Counted from the first letter of the stretch, positions 16,405-24,607 are shown. The stretch is DNA of 64,000 nucleotides from an uncultured Eubacteriales bacterium (GCA_902496015.1 CABUZJ010000002.1:150253-214252); one strand, 5' to 3'. Translations and numbers: made by a program. Notes: generated by a model from the letters alone, not told the origin.

Positions 16405-16938
16405 TTAATTATCTTCTAGAAGAATATCGTAAAGTGCGCCATAAACTTGACTAGCTTTTTCTTCCCATTTTTTATAAATATCTTGTGCGTTACTGCGATT
16501 TGCCACATTAAGTTTAAGTTCAAGTTTAGGCCCTGCTGGGTCTAAAATTTTAAGCAACACGGTGTAAGACCCATCATCGTTACGGCTATAATCTCTAAAA
16601 TATTCTTGTTTTCTTCTAAAATTAAGCCTGTTCATTTTAACATAGTTTGAAATTTCATCTCTTAGGCTTGCAGGAATATTAATAAAAAAATAATTTAAAC
16701 ACATTCTTCCTTCGGTTGTAATTGTGTAATATCTTTCTCCGCTTTTAGAGTTGTTAATTATTAAAAAACCAGAATCAATTAGGTCTGCCATTATTTCTTT
16801 GCAAAGCATATAACTTATCCATGCATTTTGACTGCAACACATGTCAAGGACTGTTTCTTCTGTTAGTGGAATTTCCATTTTGTCGAACACAAACAATATT
16901 ACTAATTTACTTATTTTTGCATTATTTGCTACATCCAT
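16405..16938 (-). CDS. DUF4364 family winged-helix protein
   Basis: A 177-residue protein of the DUF4364 family, found mainly in Clostridia and believed to be a PadR/MarR-like winged-helix regulator. Recognisable parts: KISKLVILFVFDKMEIPLTE at the N-terminus, then ISYMLCKEIMADLIDSGFLI and RYYTITTEGRMCLNYF, which form a typical recognition-helix and wing pattern. The C-terminal half is beta-rich (DGSYTVLLKILD). AGAGGAATT precedes the ATG. It is transcribed alone toward a bidirectional terminator. Its target is unknown. Confidence 0.85.
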   Translation of the reverse strand: MDVANNAKISKLVILFVFDKMEIPLTEETVLDMCCSQNAWISYMLCKEIMADLIDSGFLIINNSKSGERYYTITTEGRMCLNYFFINIPASLRDEISNYVKMNRLNFRRKQEYFRDYSRNDDGSYTVLLKILDPAGPKLELKLNVANRSNAQDIYKKWEEKASQVYGALYDILLEDN

Positions 16939-17042
16939 AATAATTCCTCTTAATGCATATAGTATAACATGACAAAATGAAAAAATAAATAGTTTTTAAG
17001 AAATTTTAATTATTTATAGGTTAAAAGATTATATAAATTTAT

Positions 17043-17071
17043 TTGCTAATTATGTTTTATTTTGTTAAACT
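17043..17071 (+). promoter_or_regulatory. Promoter upstream of the 247-residue gene
   Basis: TTGCTA, 17 bases, TAAACT, followed by a leader of about 18 bases with AGGAAGGTG. Confidence 0.6.
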
Positions 17072-17094
17072 AATACATAGGAAGGTGTGATAAT

Positions 17095-17838
17095 ATGACT
17101 TATTGTAAACTTGAAGATATTGAAGCATTTACTACTGCGTGTGACAATATGGTTTCTAGTAAATATATTTTGGTAGATAAAAGATTGGGTGATGTTTTAA
17201 AATCAATTGCATCTACAAAACAAGTTTTTAATTTGATAAGCGAATGTATGGTTAATTTTAATTTTGAGAAAGAACTCGCAGTAGCTACTTCTAAAATGGG
17301 CAAATTTATTATTCCAGAAGAACCACATAAATGCATTGCTTTTATCTTTTGCCTTTTAAATTTGTTAGATGATAAAAAAATCAATTTTAATCAGTTTTTA
17401 AATAAATATTTTTGTAATGATGAAGATGGAATTGGTCCTTATGCAACATTTTGTAATGCAGTTGTAGTTCTGTTTAAAAATACCATTGTAACTGCACTTG
17501 TTGGCACATCTAACCATCAATCCGAAAATATTAACACCAAAAAACAACTTTTCGATTTTAGCCCAGAATTGTTAGATAGATTGCTATTTTTAGTTAAAGA
17601 TTTAAAAGCGTTTGTTCATGGAATGAAAGTTATTCGCAAAAGCAAATGCACTAGAAGTGAATTGCTTGAACAAATTAATGCTTTAATTTTAGCGATAGAC
17701 GAAAAACAAGTTGCATATTTTAAGGCTTTAATTTTAGGCATTAAATATTCAATTGGGGTAGAGCGTGAACTTGCAAGACGATTAATTGAAATTGAAGATA
17801 TTATTGCAAAAGTGTTAGACCAGAAAGTAAGCGAATAA
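17095..17838 (+). CDS. Helical protein of unknown function
   Basis: A 247-residue, mostly alpha-helical cytosolic protein that I do not recognise. It contains IPEEPHKCIAFIFCLLNLLDDKKINFNQFLNKYF, where a short D-D-K-K loop between helices is reminiscent of small helical adaptor folds. GPYATFCNAVVVLFKNTIV follows, then a final helical pair (VHGMKVIRKSKC, and YFKALILGIKYSIGVERELA). It has several cysteines but no ordered metal motif and no membrane segment. AGGAAGGTG precedes the ATG and a good promoter lies upstream. It is monocistronic. It could be a lineage-conserved regulatory or scaffold protein; no function is claimed. Confidence 0.75.
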   Translation: MTYCKLEDIEAFTTACDNMVSSKYILVDKRLGDVLKSIASTKQVFNLISECMVNFNFEKELAVATSKMGKFIIPEEPHKCIAFIFCLLNLLDDKKINFNQFLNKYFCNDEDGIGPYATFCNAVVVLFKNTIVTALVGTSNHQSENINTKKQLFDFSPELLDRLLFLVKDLKAFVHGMKVIRKSKCTRSELLEQINALILAIDEKQVAYFKALILGIKYSIGVERELARRLIEIEDIIAKVLDQKVSE

Positions 17839-17892
17839 AATTCAAAAAAGTTATTTAACTTTTAAAAATTGTTAAAAATTTTGATTATTAAC

Positions 17893-17922
17893 AAAAAAAT
17901 TGCTAGAAATGGCAATTTTTTT
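17893..17922 (+). terminator. Terminator after the 247-residue gene
   Basis: AAAAAAATTGC / GCAATTTTTTT stem with loop TAGAAATG. The rest of the 326-base gap to the next gene is very AT-rich and holds only the 0A box listed separately. Confidence 0.85.
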
Positions 17923-18057
17923 GGTTTTATAATAAATAATTTTATTAAAATATGCAATAATGTTAATTTCACTATTATTTTTTAAAATATTTTTTAATTT
18001 TTAATAACTATTAACTAAAATATAAAAATTTATATAATAAGACAATGATTTTGATAA

Positions 18058-18066
18058 TTCGACAAA
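18058..18066 (-). promoter_or_regulatory. Perfect 0A box upstream of a 44-residue gene
   Basis: TTCGACAAA on the + strand is TTTGTCGAA on the other, exactly the 0A box core also seen before spo0A. It lies 98 bases before the small gene that starts at 18165, in noncoding DNA. Confidence 0.5.
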
Positions 18067-18164
18067 AGTAGTCAATGTAAAGTATTTTTTTATAAAATTA
18101 TTTATTTTAAAATAATAATTGACAAACGGAAGGTTTGTTAACACGCAAAAGGGGGAATAATAAC

Positions 18165-18299
18165 ATGGATTTTAAGCAAGAATTGAAGGTGGTCCTTGCA
18201 GACGAATTTATTGCAAAAGTTAGAGAAACTGAAGAAGGATTAGAAATTACTTTTCTAGATGGACACACATATTTAATAAAAATTAAAAAAGTTGCTTAA
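18165..18299 (+). CDS. Small protein (44 residues), unknown function
   Basis: A short gene with good support: the GGGGGAA ribosome site lies six bases before the ATG, codon use matches the neighbours, and a strong terminator follows the stop by four bases. The product reads MDFKQELKVVLADEFIAKV, then RETEEGLEITFLDGHTYLIK, ending KKVA. An amphipathic helix followed by a two-strand hairpin is likely, so it may be a small DNA- or protein-binding peptide. A perfect 0A box lies about 100 bases upstream, which suggests Spo0A control and hence a link to the onset of sporulation; this is inference. I do not recognise the family. Confidence 0.7.
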   Translation: MDFKQELKVVLADEFIAKVRETEEGLEITFLDGHTYLIKIKKVA

Positions 18300-18303
18300 T
18301 AAT

Positions 18304-18332
18304 AAAAAACACTGAAATTTTCAGTGTTTTTT
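18304..18332 (+). terminator. Terminator after the 44-residue gene
   Basis: AAAAAACACTGAAA pairs with TTTCAGTGTTTTTT, with a near-zero loop and a T tract. Confidence 0.88.
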
Positions 18333-18463
18333 ATTTGTGTTTCAATTTGAATGTTTAAATAATTTTAATGTTTCTTATTAAGATATTTGTTATCGATTTA
18401 AATTTTAGTATAATATAATTATATTTTTAAATTTTATAGATTTTAATTTAAAGGAATTTTATA

Positions 18464-18982
18464 ATGATTTATTACTGCAAATATCGTTCTCCAATTGGTG
18501 AAATAATAATGTATAGTGATGGCATTAATTTATTAGGTCTGAATTTTAATCATGATAATATTAAAGAAAGTGGTGCTGTTTTAGTTAATTATAAATCACT
18601 AAATATATTTCATAAAGTTAACAAATGGTTAAACAATTATTTCTTGGGTAAGAAAACTTATGCTATAAATATTCCTATTTTATTAGAGGGAAGTAAATTT
18701 AGCAAAATGGTTTGGGAAATAGTTGGAAAAATAAAATATGGAGATATTATAACTTATAGTAGCATAGCAAAAGAAGTGGCAACACGACTTAACAAAAAGT
18801 ATATGTCGGCACAAGCTGTGGGAAATGCTATATCAAAAAATCCTATATTAATCATTATTCCATGTCATAGGGTAATTGGTTCCAATGGAAATCTTGTGGG
18901 ATATTCTGGTGGAATAGAAAGAAAATTAAAGTTATTGCAAATTGAAGGGCATAAAATTATTGATGATAAAGTGAGTGAATAG
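18464..18982 (+). CDS. ogt: Methylated-DNA-protein cysteine methyltransferase
   Basis: Suicide DNA-repair protein that moves the alkyl group from O6-methylguanine to its own cysteine. The active site IIPCHRVIGSNG holds the acceptor Cys134. The preceding helix-turn-helix region, KYGDIITYSSIAKEVA, and the asparagine-hinge region AVGNAISKNP are intact. The later GYSGGIERKLKLLQIEG is typical. The 172 residues give the Ogt form without an Ada domain. AAAGGA lies nine bases before the ATG. It ends in a long inverted repeat that also serves the opposing tRNA gene. Confidence 0.95.
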   Translation: MIYYCKYRSPIGEIIMYSDGINLLGLNFNHDNIKESGAVLVNYKSLNIFHKVNKWLNNYFLGKKTYAINIPILLEGSKFSKMVWEIVGKIKYGDIITYSSIAKEVATRLNKKYMSAQAVGNAISKNPILIIIPCHRVIGSNGNLVGYSGGIERKLKLLQIEGHKIIDDKVSE

Positions 18983-19024
18983 TATTTTAATGTTAATTAG
19001 ATGTAAAGAATTTAATATTTTATA

Positions 19025-19066
19025 AAATTAAATAAGGTTAGCAAAATTGCTAACCTTATTTAATTT
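19025..19066. terminator. Perfect 20-bp inverted repeat, bidirectional terminator
   Basis: A 20-bp arm (AAATTAAATAAGGTTAGCAA) and its exact complement surround two bases. It separates ogt from the opposing tRNA-Glu and touches the encoded CCA end of that tRNA. Confidence 0.85.
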
Positions 19067-19140
19067 GGTAGCACCACGGAGACTCGAACTCCGATTCCCA
19101 GCGTGAGAGGCTAGTGTCCTAACCGTTAGACTATGGTGCC
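19066..19140 (-). tRNA. tRNA-Glu (anticodon CTC)
   Basis: Read on the - strand: acceptor GGCACCA pairs with TGGTGCT (one G-T at the end), D loop with AACGGTTAGGAC, anticodon stem CTAGC / GCTGG around CTCTCAC, T arm GGAGTTCGAGTCTCC, then A and an encoded CCA. Anticodon CTC reads GAG, for Glu. It is a single tRNA gene between ogt and comEC. Confidence 0.93.
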
Positions 19141-19218
19141 AAATGAATTTAATAACTAACTTATTATACATTAATTCTTTATTTAATGCAATAGATTTTT
19201 TTATTTTGAAATTTTATT

Positions 19219-19246
19219 TTGAAATTGATTTAGTTTGTTGTAAACT
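19219..19246 (+). promoter_or_regulatory. comEC promoter placed for a leaderless mRNA
   Basis: TTGAAA, 16 bases, TAAACT, with seven bases from the -10 box to the ATG and no Shine-Dalgarno. An in-frame stop directly precedes the ATG, so no upstream start exists. Confidence 0.55.
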
Positions 19247-19253
19247 TAATTAA

Positions 19254-20843
19254 ATGGAAACAAAAGATAACCATAGGTTATTCAATTATAGACCTATTGT
19301 GATTGCTGCAATTAGTTTAATTTTTGGTGTTTTAACTGGCACTTATGTTTTTACTCAAAAATTTTATGTTTCAGTTTCAATATTTTTATTTATTATAGTG
19401 TGTTTAGTAATTTTAAATTGTTTTAAAACTTATAAAAGGTTAATAAGTTTTCATAAAATTTGTGTTTTTGCGTGTTTGATTTTATTTATTTTTTCTTTTG
19501 GTGCTGTTTATTTAAAAGTTAATTCAGGATTGAAAAATAATTACACTAATGGTCAATTTATTGCAACTGCCACAGTTTGTGATGTTGGCGATAATATGTT
19601 AATGGTAAATAACGTAGAAGCGGAATATTTTGAAAATTATTCACAATTAGATGGAAAAAATATTAAAATTAATGGATATGTTGACATTTATATTTTAAAT
19701 GAGGATGTTAAGGTTTATAAGGTAGGGGATACAATAACTTTAAAGTGTTATATTACATTTAATAAATCAGCTGAGAAACAAAAAAATCAAACCTACGAAT
19801 TAAATTTAAACTATTTGGTTTATAATAAAGTTGCACAGGGAAAAGCATTAGCATCTGATATAATAATAACCGACACTTCAACCAAAGTTTCTACTTTCGA
19901 TTTTATTAAGAATTCTTGCAAAAGCATTTTTGATAAAAATTTAAACAAAGATATTGCTGGAGTTGCTTATGCAATGGTTTTTGGAGATAAATCGGGGATA
20001 AGCAATATATACTCAACTTTTCAGGAAAGTGGGCTTGCCCATTTGCTAGCGGTAATAGCGGTAAGTGGGTTACATGTAGGTTTTTTCACAATTATACTTG
20101 TGGGTATTGCTAATCTTTTAAAGCTAAAAAATTTACCTAGATTTATTTTTGTAACAAGTGTTTTATTTTTATATGCATGGATATGCAACTTTTCAACATC
20201 AATAGTTCGTGCATTCATAATGTCTACTGTTGCAATGTTTGCAACGCTTAGAGGAAAACAATATGACGGATTAAATTCCCTTGCTTTGTCTGCCATAATA
20301 CTATTAATTATTAATCCATTTTATTTCTGGAATTTGGGGTTTGAATTAAGTTTTATGGCTGTTTTGTTTATTATTTTGCTTGCACCAATAATAGAACGGA
20401 AGTTATGTAAAATTTGTGGTCATAAACTTGCAGTTGCAATTTCGGTTTCACTTGCAGCACAAATTGGAACATTGCCAGTAATTATACAAATATATCCAAC
20501 GCAGTCAGCAATATCGGTGTTTACTAATCTTTTAGCAGTGCCTATTGCAAGCATTGGTTTTATGACTTTAATTGTGACCACTTTGATTACTGCTGTTTTA
20601 CCTTTTATGGGTTTTATTATGGTTATCCCTGAGTTTGCATTAAGTTTAGTTGTAATCATTGCCGAAGCGGTGGCGGGCATTAAGTCTTTTCAAGTAACAT
20701 TTGTTCCTATTAAATTATTTATTTGTTTGGTTGTGGCACTTGGAATTATAATTAGCGATTTTATATTTCTTAAAAAGCCAATAAAACAAATTGGTGCAGG
20801 ATTGCTTGCAATTTCTTTTGTGATGGTTTTAGGACTATATTGA
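19254..20843 (+). CDS. comEC: ComEC/Rec2 competence channel, without the nuclease-like domain
   Basis: Polytopic membrane protein of the ComEC family, which forms the channel that passes single-stranded DNA into the cytoplasm during transformation. The 529 residues hold two N-terminal helices, a periplasmic OB-like region (about 95-215) and the Competence core. The core is recognised by GLAHLLAVIAVSGLHVGFF, STSIVRAFIMSTVAMFATL, NPFYFWNLGFELSFMAVLFI and the last helices. The protein stops after these helices: the metallo-beta-lactamase domain found at the C-terminus of longer ComEC proteins is absent, as in a minority of the family. Translation seems leaderless. holA follows; comEC and holA are also near neighbours in many Firmicutes. 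Confidence 0.92.
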   Translation: METKDNHRLFNYRPIVIAAISLIFGVLTGTYVFTQKFYVSVSIFLFIIVCLVILNCFKTYKRLISFHKICVFACLILFIFSFGAVYLKVNSGLKNNYTNGQFIATATVCDVGDNMLMVNNVEAEYFENYSQLDGKNIKINGYVDIYILNEDVKVYKVGDTITLKCYITFNKSAEKQKNQTYELNLNYLVYNKVAQGKALASDIIITDTSTKVSTFDFIKNSCKSIFDKNLNKDIAGVAYAMVFGDKSGISNIYSTFQESGLAHLLAVIAVSGLHVGFFTIILVGIANLLKLKNLPRFIFVTSVLFLYAWICNFSTSIVRAFIMSTVAMFATLRGKQYDGLNSLALSAIILLIINPFYFWNLGFELSFMAVLFIILLAPIIERKLCKICGHKLAVAISVSLAAQIGTLPVIIQIYPTQSAISVFTNLLAVPIASIGFMTLIVTTLITAVLPFMGFIMVIPEFALSLVVIIAEAVAGIKSFQVTFVPIKLFICLVVALGIIISDFIFLKKPIKQIGAGLLAISFVMVLGLY

Positions 20844-20866
20844 TTATTATAATTATTCAACATTGA

Positions 20867-20895
20867 TTTACATTTTATTTTTTATTTGGTAAAAT
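20867..20895 (+). promoter_or_regulatory. holA promoter placed for a leaderless mRNA
   Basis: TTTACA, 17 bases, TAAAAT; six bases then separate it from the GTG start of holA. No Shine-Dalgarno is present. Confidence 0.65.
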
Positions 20896-20901
20896 AGTTT
20901 T

Positions 20902-21882
20902 GTGAAAGCAAAAGAATTAGAAAAAAATCTAAATAATATTAAAAGTGTTTATAAAATAGTTGGACAAGACAGATATTTGTGCTTTTATGTGTTAGACCTG
21001 TTAAAAAAATATCTATGTCCTAATTTTCCAGACTTAAACATTGTAGATTTATCGGGAGAAAATTTAAATTTAGATAAGCTTATAGATGATTTGCAAGTTT
21101 GCCCTTTTGCAGATAATTATAGATTAATTATTGTTAAAGACTTTAAAATTAAAAAAAATGCGGGAAAAACTGTTATTGAGCAAATTGAAAAAATAGATGA
21201 CTATGCAAAGCAAAAGAATTTTACCACGGTTTTAGTGTTTTTTTGTGCAGATAATGATGGTGTTAATTTAAAAAATGCAGAAATTATTGATTGCTCTCAT
21301 TTAAGTGAATTTGAGTTAATTAAGTTTATAGATGAAAAGTTAAAGCAAGTGAATGCTAAAATGGAAGACAGTGCAAAGACTAGTCTAATAAAATTTACAT
21401 CTTGTGACTTAACAAGAATTGTAACCGAATTAGATAAGTTAATTGCTTTTACTGGTGGGGAAACTATAACCCAAACAAATGTAGACGAAATGGTAGCAAA
21501 AGATGGTGAGTATCAAATATTTGAACTTGCCGAAACCATTGCTAAAAACGATAAAACAAGAGCAATTGAGCTTCTTAATTTGATGCTTGATAAAGAAAAA
21601 ACTTTGTTTAGCATAATAACTCCGCTTTATAATACTTATAAAAGAGCATTATTTATAGCGATAAACAAAGAATTAACTGATAAAGAACTTGCAAATTATT
21701 TGCAAATTAAAGAATATGCTGTTAAAATGTTAAGAACACAAACTCGTGTTTTTACACCAAGAAAATTAAAAAGTATAGTAGATAGTCTTGCAGAATTAGA
21801 TAAAAATATTAAACAAGGAAAAATTAAAGAAGATGTTGGTTTAATTTCTGTAGTTATTAATATACTAATGTTAAGGAAATAA
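20902..21882 (+). CDS. holA: DNA polymerase III delta subunit
   Basis: Clamp-loader subunit that opens the sliding clamp. The 326-residue protein starts VKAKELEKNLNNIKSVYKIVGQDRYL, the family opening in which a P-loop-like strand leads to the (E/D)xYL motif. It continues with CPFADNYRLIIVKDF, then the three-domain AAA-like layout ending TPRKLKSIVDSLAELDKNIKQGK, the usual C-terminal collar helix. GTG is the start. It has no ribosome site and its promoter lies six bases away, so translation is probably leaderless. The gene is followed within two bases by a membrane-protein gene. rpsT lies downstream in opposite orientation, as is common next to holA. Confidence 0.93.
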   Translation: MKAKELEKNLNNIKSVYKIVGQDRYLCFYVLDLLKKYLCPNFPDLNIVDLSGENLNLDKLIDDLQVCPFADNYRLIIVKDFKIKKNAGKTVIEQIEKIDDYAKQKNFTTVLVFFCADNDGVNLKNAEIIDCSHLSEFELIKFIDEKLKQVNAKMEDSAKTSLIKFTSCDLTRIVTELDKLIAFTGGETITQTNVDEMVAKDGEYQIFELAETIAKNDKTRAIELLNLMLDKEKTLFSIITPLYNTYKRALFIAINKELTDKELANYLQIKEYAVKMLRTQTRVFTPRKLKSIVDSLAELDKNIKQGKIKEDVGLISVVINILMLRK

Positions 21883-21883
21883 A

Positions 21884-22462
21884 ATGTTAAGAGATAAAAT
21901 AATAACAATTAATAATAGTAAAGAAAATGCAAGAATAAGTTCAAGTATATTGCATAAGTTATTGCCTTTTGTTTTAATATTATCGTTTATGTGGCTGGGA
22001 TTTTATCCAGCATTATGTGCTTTTAATGTTTATCCAATGGGTGTTGTTACTGGCAGTGTGGCAGGCTCTCTTATTGTTCAGGTGATTTTAATGGGGCTTT
22101 TGTATTGGATTGGGTTTGAAATAATAATGTGGGTTTATAGGTTTTGTTTGGGATTTTCAATCTACACATTTATTGTTCCAATTCAGGCAATTAAAGATAA
22201 TTTAAAATGGTGTTTTATTTTAAGAAACATAGTTATGGGTGCATTGTATTTTTTATGTATTTGGTATCCTTACATATACATTTATTTAATAATTATTGAT
22301 GCAATATGTTTGTTTGCTATATTTTTGTTATTTAGTTTTGTAAATATGAAAAAGTATGTAGAGCCTGTTGTTCAACCTTTTGTTTTTAAAGGGCTTATGT
22401 TGCCTTTTATTGTTTATGAGTTTATTAATATGGGTGCACAGGTTGCGGGGTATTTGCTATGA
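21884..22462 (+). CDS. Membrane protein of unknown function
   Basis: A 192-residue integral membrane protein with five or so hydrophobic helices (about 27-50, 58-85, 108-125, 130-155, 165-185). It has a soluble N-terminal stretch rich in Asn and Lys. It contains AFNVYPMGVVTGSVAGSL and a Trp/Tyr-rich loop IWYPYIYIYL. I do not recognise a family; the layout resembles small YIP1-like membrane proteins, but no diagnostic motif is seen. AAGGAAATAAA gives a ribosome site. It begins two bases after holA and overlaps the next gene by four bases, so it is co-translated with the M28-like protein, and the two may act together at the membrane. Confidence 0.8.
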   Translation: MLRDKIITINNSKENARISSSILHKLLPFVLILSFMWLGFYPALCAFNVYPMGVVTGSVAGSLIVQVILMGLLYWIGFEIIMWVYRFCLGFSIYTFIVPIQAIKDNLKWCFILRNIVMGALYFLCIWYPYIYIYLIIIDAICLFAIFLLFSFVNMKKYVEPVVQPFVFKGLMLPFIVYEFINMGAQVAGYLL

Positions 22463-23787
22463 GAAAATTTTTAATAAGCATTGTGTGTTGTATATGTTTG
22501 TGTTTTAGTTTTATGGTTGGTGGGATAATTCCAAAAGAAAAAGCCTATGCGCAAAATAATGAAGAAAATTTTTTGATTTCTGAAATTGAAACAGAACTAA
22601 AAGAATTTTTACAGTTTGGAAGTGAAGAAAAAAATCGTTTAGATAGGACGGCAGGTAGTGCAGGAGAGAAAGAAGCAGGCAATTATATTTTAGCATCATT
22701 AAAACAACAAAGTGGATTAGAACCAATTAACAACGGATATTTTAAAGACGGAGTGCAGAACTTTGATGTTGTTTCTTATGATGGAGCCACACTTAGTTCG
22801 CAAAATATTGGATTCATATATAAATCAAAAATTTCTGTTGTAAAAACTATTACTTTTGCAACTCATTATGATAATCTTAATATCTATAAGCTTGCAACAG
22901 ATATAAATGGAAATATCTCTTATGTTCCAGTGGCAATAGAGGGTGTTAATGAAAGCGCAGGTGCAGTGGCTATGCTTATTGCTTTTGCTAAATATATTGC
23001 TGAAAGCAATATGCAGTTTAATTTTAATATAGAATTTGTCTTTTTTGGTTCTAGTAATCAAAACTATGCTGGGGCTAGTGCATATTTAAGAAGCATTAAT
23101 TCAGTTAAAGATAATTATGCACTTATAATTAATTTTGATAATATTACAATAGGTGATTACAATTATATTTATTCACAAGAATTTGAATGTGATTATTCTA
23201 ACTATTTAAATGATAATTTAATAGGTAAGTTTAATTTTACTAATTTTAGTAGAGTTAATAACATCACTACAACTGATAATGGTTACACACATGCAGGTTT
23301 ACAAAGTGATAGTTCGGTTTTCATTGAAAGTGGTATTAATGTTGCAAATATTTTCAGTGGAAACTATAATGGCTTTTCAAGCCTGGGATTGACAGAAAGT
23401 TTAAATCATTCTATTATAACTAACACAGAACTTGACACTATAGAGGGAATAGAAAATGAATATGGCATTAATGTTGCAACAAATCTTTCAAGAATTGCAA
23501 GCTCAATGATAGATTTAATAACAAAAGAAGATTTTATTGAAAAAGTTAGTGTTTCTGCAAAATTAAATGGCAAATATAACTTTTGGCAAGATAAAAAGTT
23601 GGCATTATTTATATTTTCAATAATAACAGTTATTATATTTATAGTTTATTATGCTATTTATTGGTGGCTATATAAAAGGTCTAAAAAACAAATGAGTAAT
23701 GAGCAGTTGGCGTCTGTGGTTATGAAAATTCAAACAGAGCATGGCGAAATTACCCCAGATATTAAAGAAGAAAAAATTGAAGAATAA
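22459..23787 (+). CDS. Membrane-anchored M28-like peptidase, catalytic Glu lost
   Basis: A 442-residue exported protein with an N-terminal signal segment (about 4-24), an extracytoplasmic domain and one C-terminal membrane helix (about 383-405). A short cytosolic Lys/Glu tail follows. The domain resembles M28 aminopeptidases: H136 and D138 in FATHYDN, a GVNESAGAVAMLI block near 162-174, FVFFGS near 193-198, NFDNI near 226 and NHSII near 316. Active enzymes have Asp in the G.NDN.SG block and an E-E pair after FFG. Here these are E165 and S198-S199, so the catalytic base is missing. It may bind a peptide without cutting it. It overlaps the preceding membrane-protein gene (ATGA-type), so the two are coupled. 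A terminator follows. Confidence 0.8.
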   Translation: MRKFLISIVCCICLCFSFMVGGIIPKEKAYAQNNEENFLISEIETELKEFLQFGSEEKNRLDRTAGSAGEKEAGNYILASLKQQSGLEPINNGYFKDGVQNFDVVSYDGATLSSQNIGFIYKSKISVVKTITFATHYDNLNIYKLATDINGNISYVPVAIEGVNESAGAVAMLIAFAKYIAESNMQFNFNIEFVFFGSSNQNYAGASAYLRSINSVKDNYALIINFDNITIGDYNYIYSQEFECDYSNYLNDNLIGKFNFTNFSRVNNITTTDNGYTHAGLQSDSSVFIESGINVANIFSGNYNGFSSLGLTESLNHSIITNTELDTIEGIENEYGINVATNLSRIASSMIDLITKEDFIEKVSVSAKLNGKYNFWQDKKLALFIFSIITVIIFIVYYAIYWWLYKRSKKQMSNEQLASVVMKIQTEHGEITPDIKEEKIEE

Positions 23788-23812
23788 AAGACCAAATTTT
23801 TTTGGTCTTTTA
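23786..23812 (+). terminator. Terminator after the M28-like gene
   Basis: AAAAGACCAAA / TTTGGTCTTTT stem with a four-T loop, overlapping the stop codon. Confidence 0.85.
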
Positions 23813-23880
23813 TATTTTATATATATATATTTTTAAAATTAAAGCACGCAAATGAAATAAAATCAGTTTTTAATATAAGT

Positions 23881-23916
23881 AAATAAATAAAAGGGGATTG
23901 CCCCCTTTATTTATTT
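23881..23916 (-). terminator. Terminator of rpsT
   Basis: AAATAAATAAAAGGGG pairs imperfectly with CCCCTTTATTTATTT. On the - strand it follows the rpsT stop codon and is rich in T on its far side. Confidence 0.8.
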
Positions 23917-24174
23917 CATTTCGCTAACTTTTTTTGCGACTTCTGCTTTTTTTCTATCTGCTTTATTTTTATGGATAGTTCCCTTAGTTACATTTTCATC
24001 AATAATTTTAAAAGTGTCATTAAGCAATGCTTCTGCCTTAACTTTATCACCGCTTTCAACTGTTTGATTAAACTTTTTAATTGCGGTATTAAGTTCAGAG
24101 CGGTTGCTTTTATTAACCTCTTTATTTCTTAATGTAACATCTACACGCTTTTTAGCTGATTTAATATTTGGCAT
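23911..24174 (-). CDS. rpsT: 30S ribosomal protein S20
   Basis: Small-subunit ribosomal protein binding 16S rRNA, about 87 residues, all helical. The start MPNIKSAKKRVDVTLRNKEVN and the later KNKADRKKAEVAKKV are typical of bS20. Lysine-rich throughout. AAAGGAG lies before the start and a good promoter is upstream. It is convergent with the M28-like gene and close to holA, the arrangement often found in Firmicutes. Confidence 0.97.
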   Translation of the reverse strand: MPNIKSAKKRVDVTLRNKEVNKSNRSELNTAIKKFNQTVESGDKVKAEALLNDTFKIIDENVTKGTIHKNKADRKKAEVAKKVSEMK

Positions 24175-24207
24175 AAATTACATTACTCCTTTAATTTTGT
24201 CGTGATA

Positions 24208-24236
24208 AGTTTAGCACATAAATAAAACTTTTGCAA
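24208..24236 (-). promoter_or_regulatory. rpsT promoter
   Basis: On the - strand TTGCAA, 17 bases ending TGC, TAAACT: a -35, spacer and extended -10 set for rpsT. Confidence 0.75.
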
Positions 24237-24284
24237 GTGTTTGAAAAAAATTTTTAATGAAAATAAACACAAAGAGAAATTTAT

Positions 24285-24313
24285 TTGCTTTTGTAATAAT
24301 TTGATAGTATAAT
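24285..24313 (+). promoter_or_regulatory. Promoter of the small membrane protein gene
   Basis: TTGCTT, 17 bases, TATAAT. Confidence 0.75.
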
Positions 24314-24344
24314 CAATATAATATAAAAAACAGGAGGAGTTAAA

Positions 24345-24566
24345 ATGGCTAAAAGATCAGATTATTTTGGTTTGGGATATATAGTAAGTGTGATTCTTGC
24401 AATTATCCCTGTAACATCATGGATATGTGGTGCAGTTACAAGATTTATGGAAGGCAAAATAGTTGCTGGGTTAATTCGTATAATTTTTGGTTTCACCATT
24501 GTTTGGATTATTGACCTTATTCTTATGATTGTTAGCAAACATATTTTGCGTTTACTAAATATTTAA
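24345..24566 (+). CDS. Small membrane protein, unknown function
   Basis: A 73-residue protein with two hydrophobic helices (about 9-30 and 42-66) separated by the short basic loop TRFMEGK. It begins MAKRSDYFGLGYIVSVILAI. The glycine-rich loop and pairing of helices recall the TM2/YtxH class of tiny membrane proteins, but I cannot assign it. A strong ribosome site (AGGAGGAG), a good promoter and a perfect terminator show that it is a real, separately expressed gene. Confidence 0.82.
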   Translation: MAKRSDYFGLGYIVSVILAIIPVTSWICGAVTRFMEGKIVAGLIRIIFGFTIVWIIDLILMIVSKHILRLLNI

Positions 24567-24574
24567 TTATAATT

Positions 24575-24607
24575 AAAAAATTGCATGGTTTTCATGCAAT
24601 TTTTTTA
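24575..24607 (+). terminator. Terminator after the small membrane protein gene
   Basis: AAAAAATTGCATG / CATGCAATTTTTT stem with loop GTTTT and a T tract. Confidence 0.9.

Noticed and set aside
16879..16887. A third perfect TTTGTCGAA inside the 5' end of the DUF4364 gene
   Set aside because: It lies in coding sequence, where the codons for Phe-Asp-Lys produce it naturally; there is no promoter nearby that it would control.
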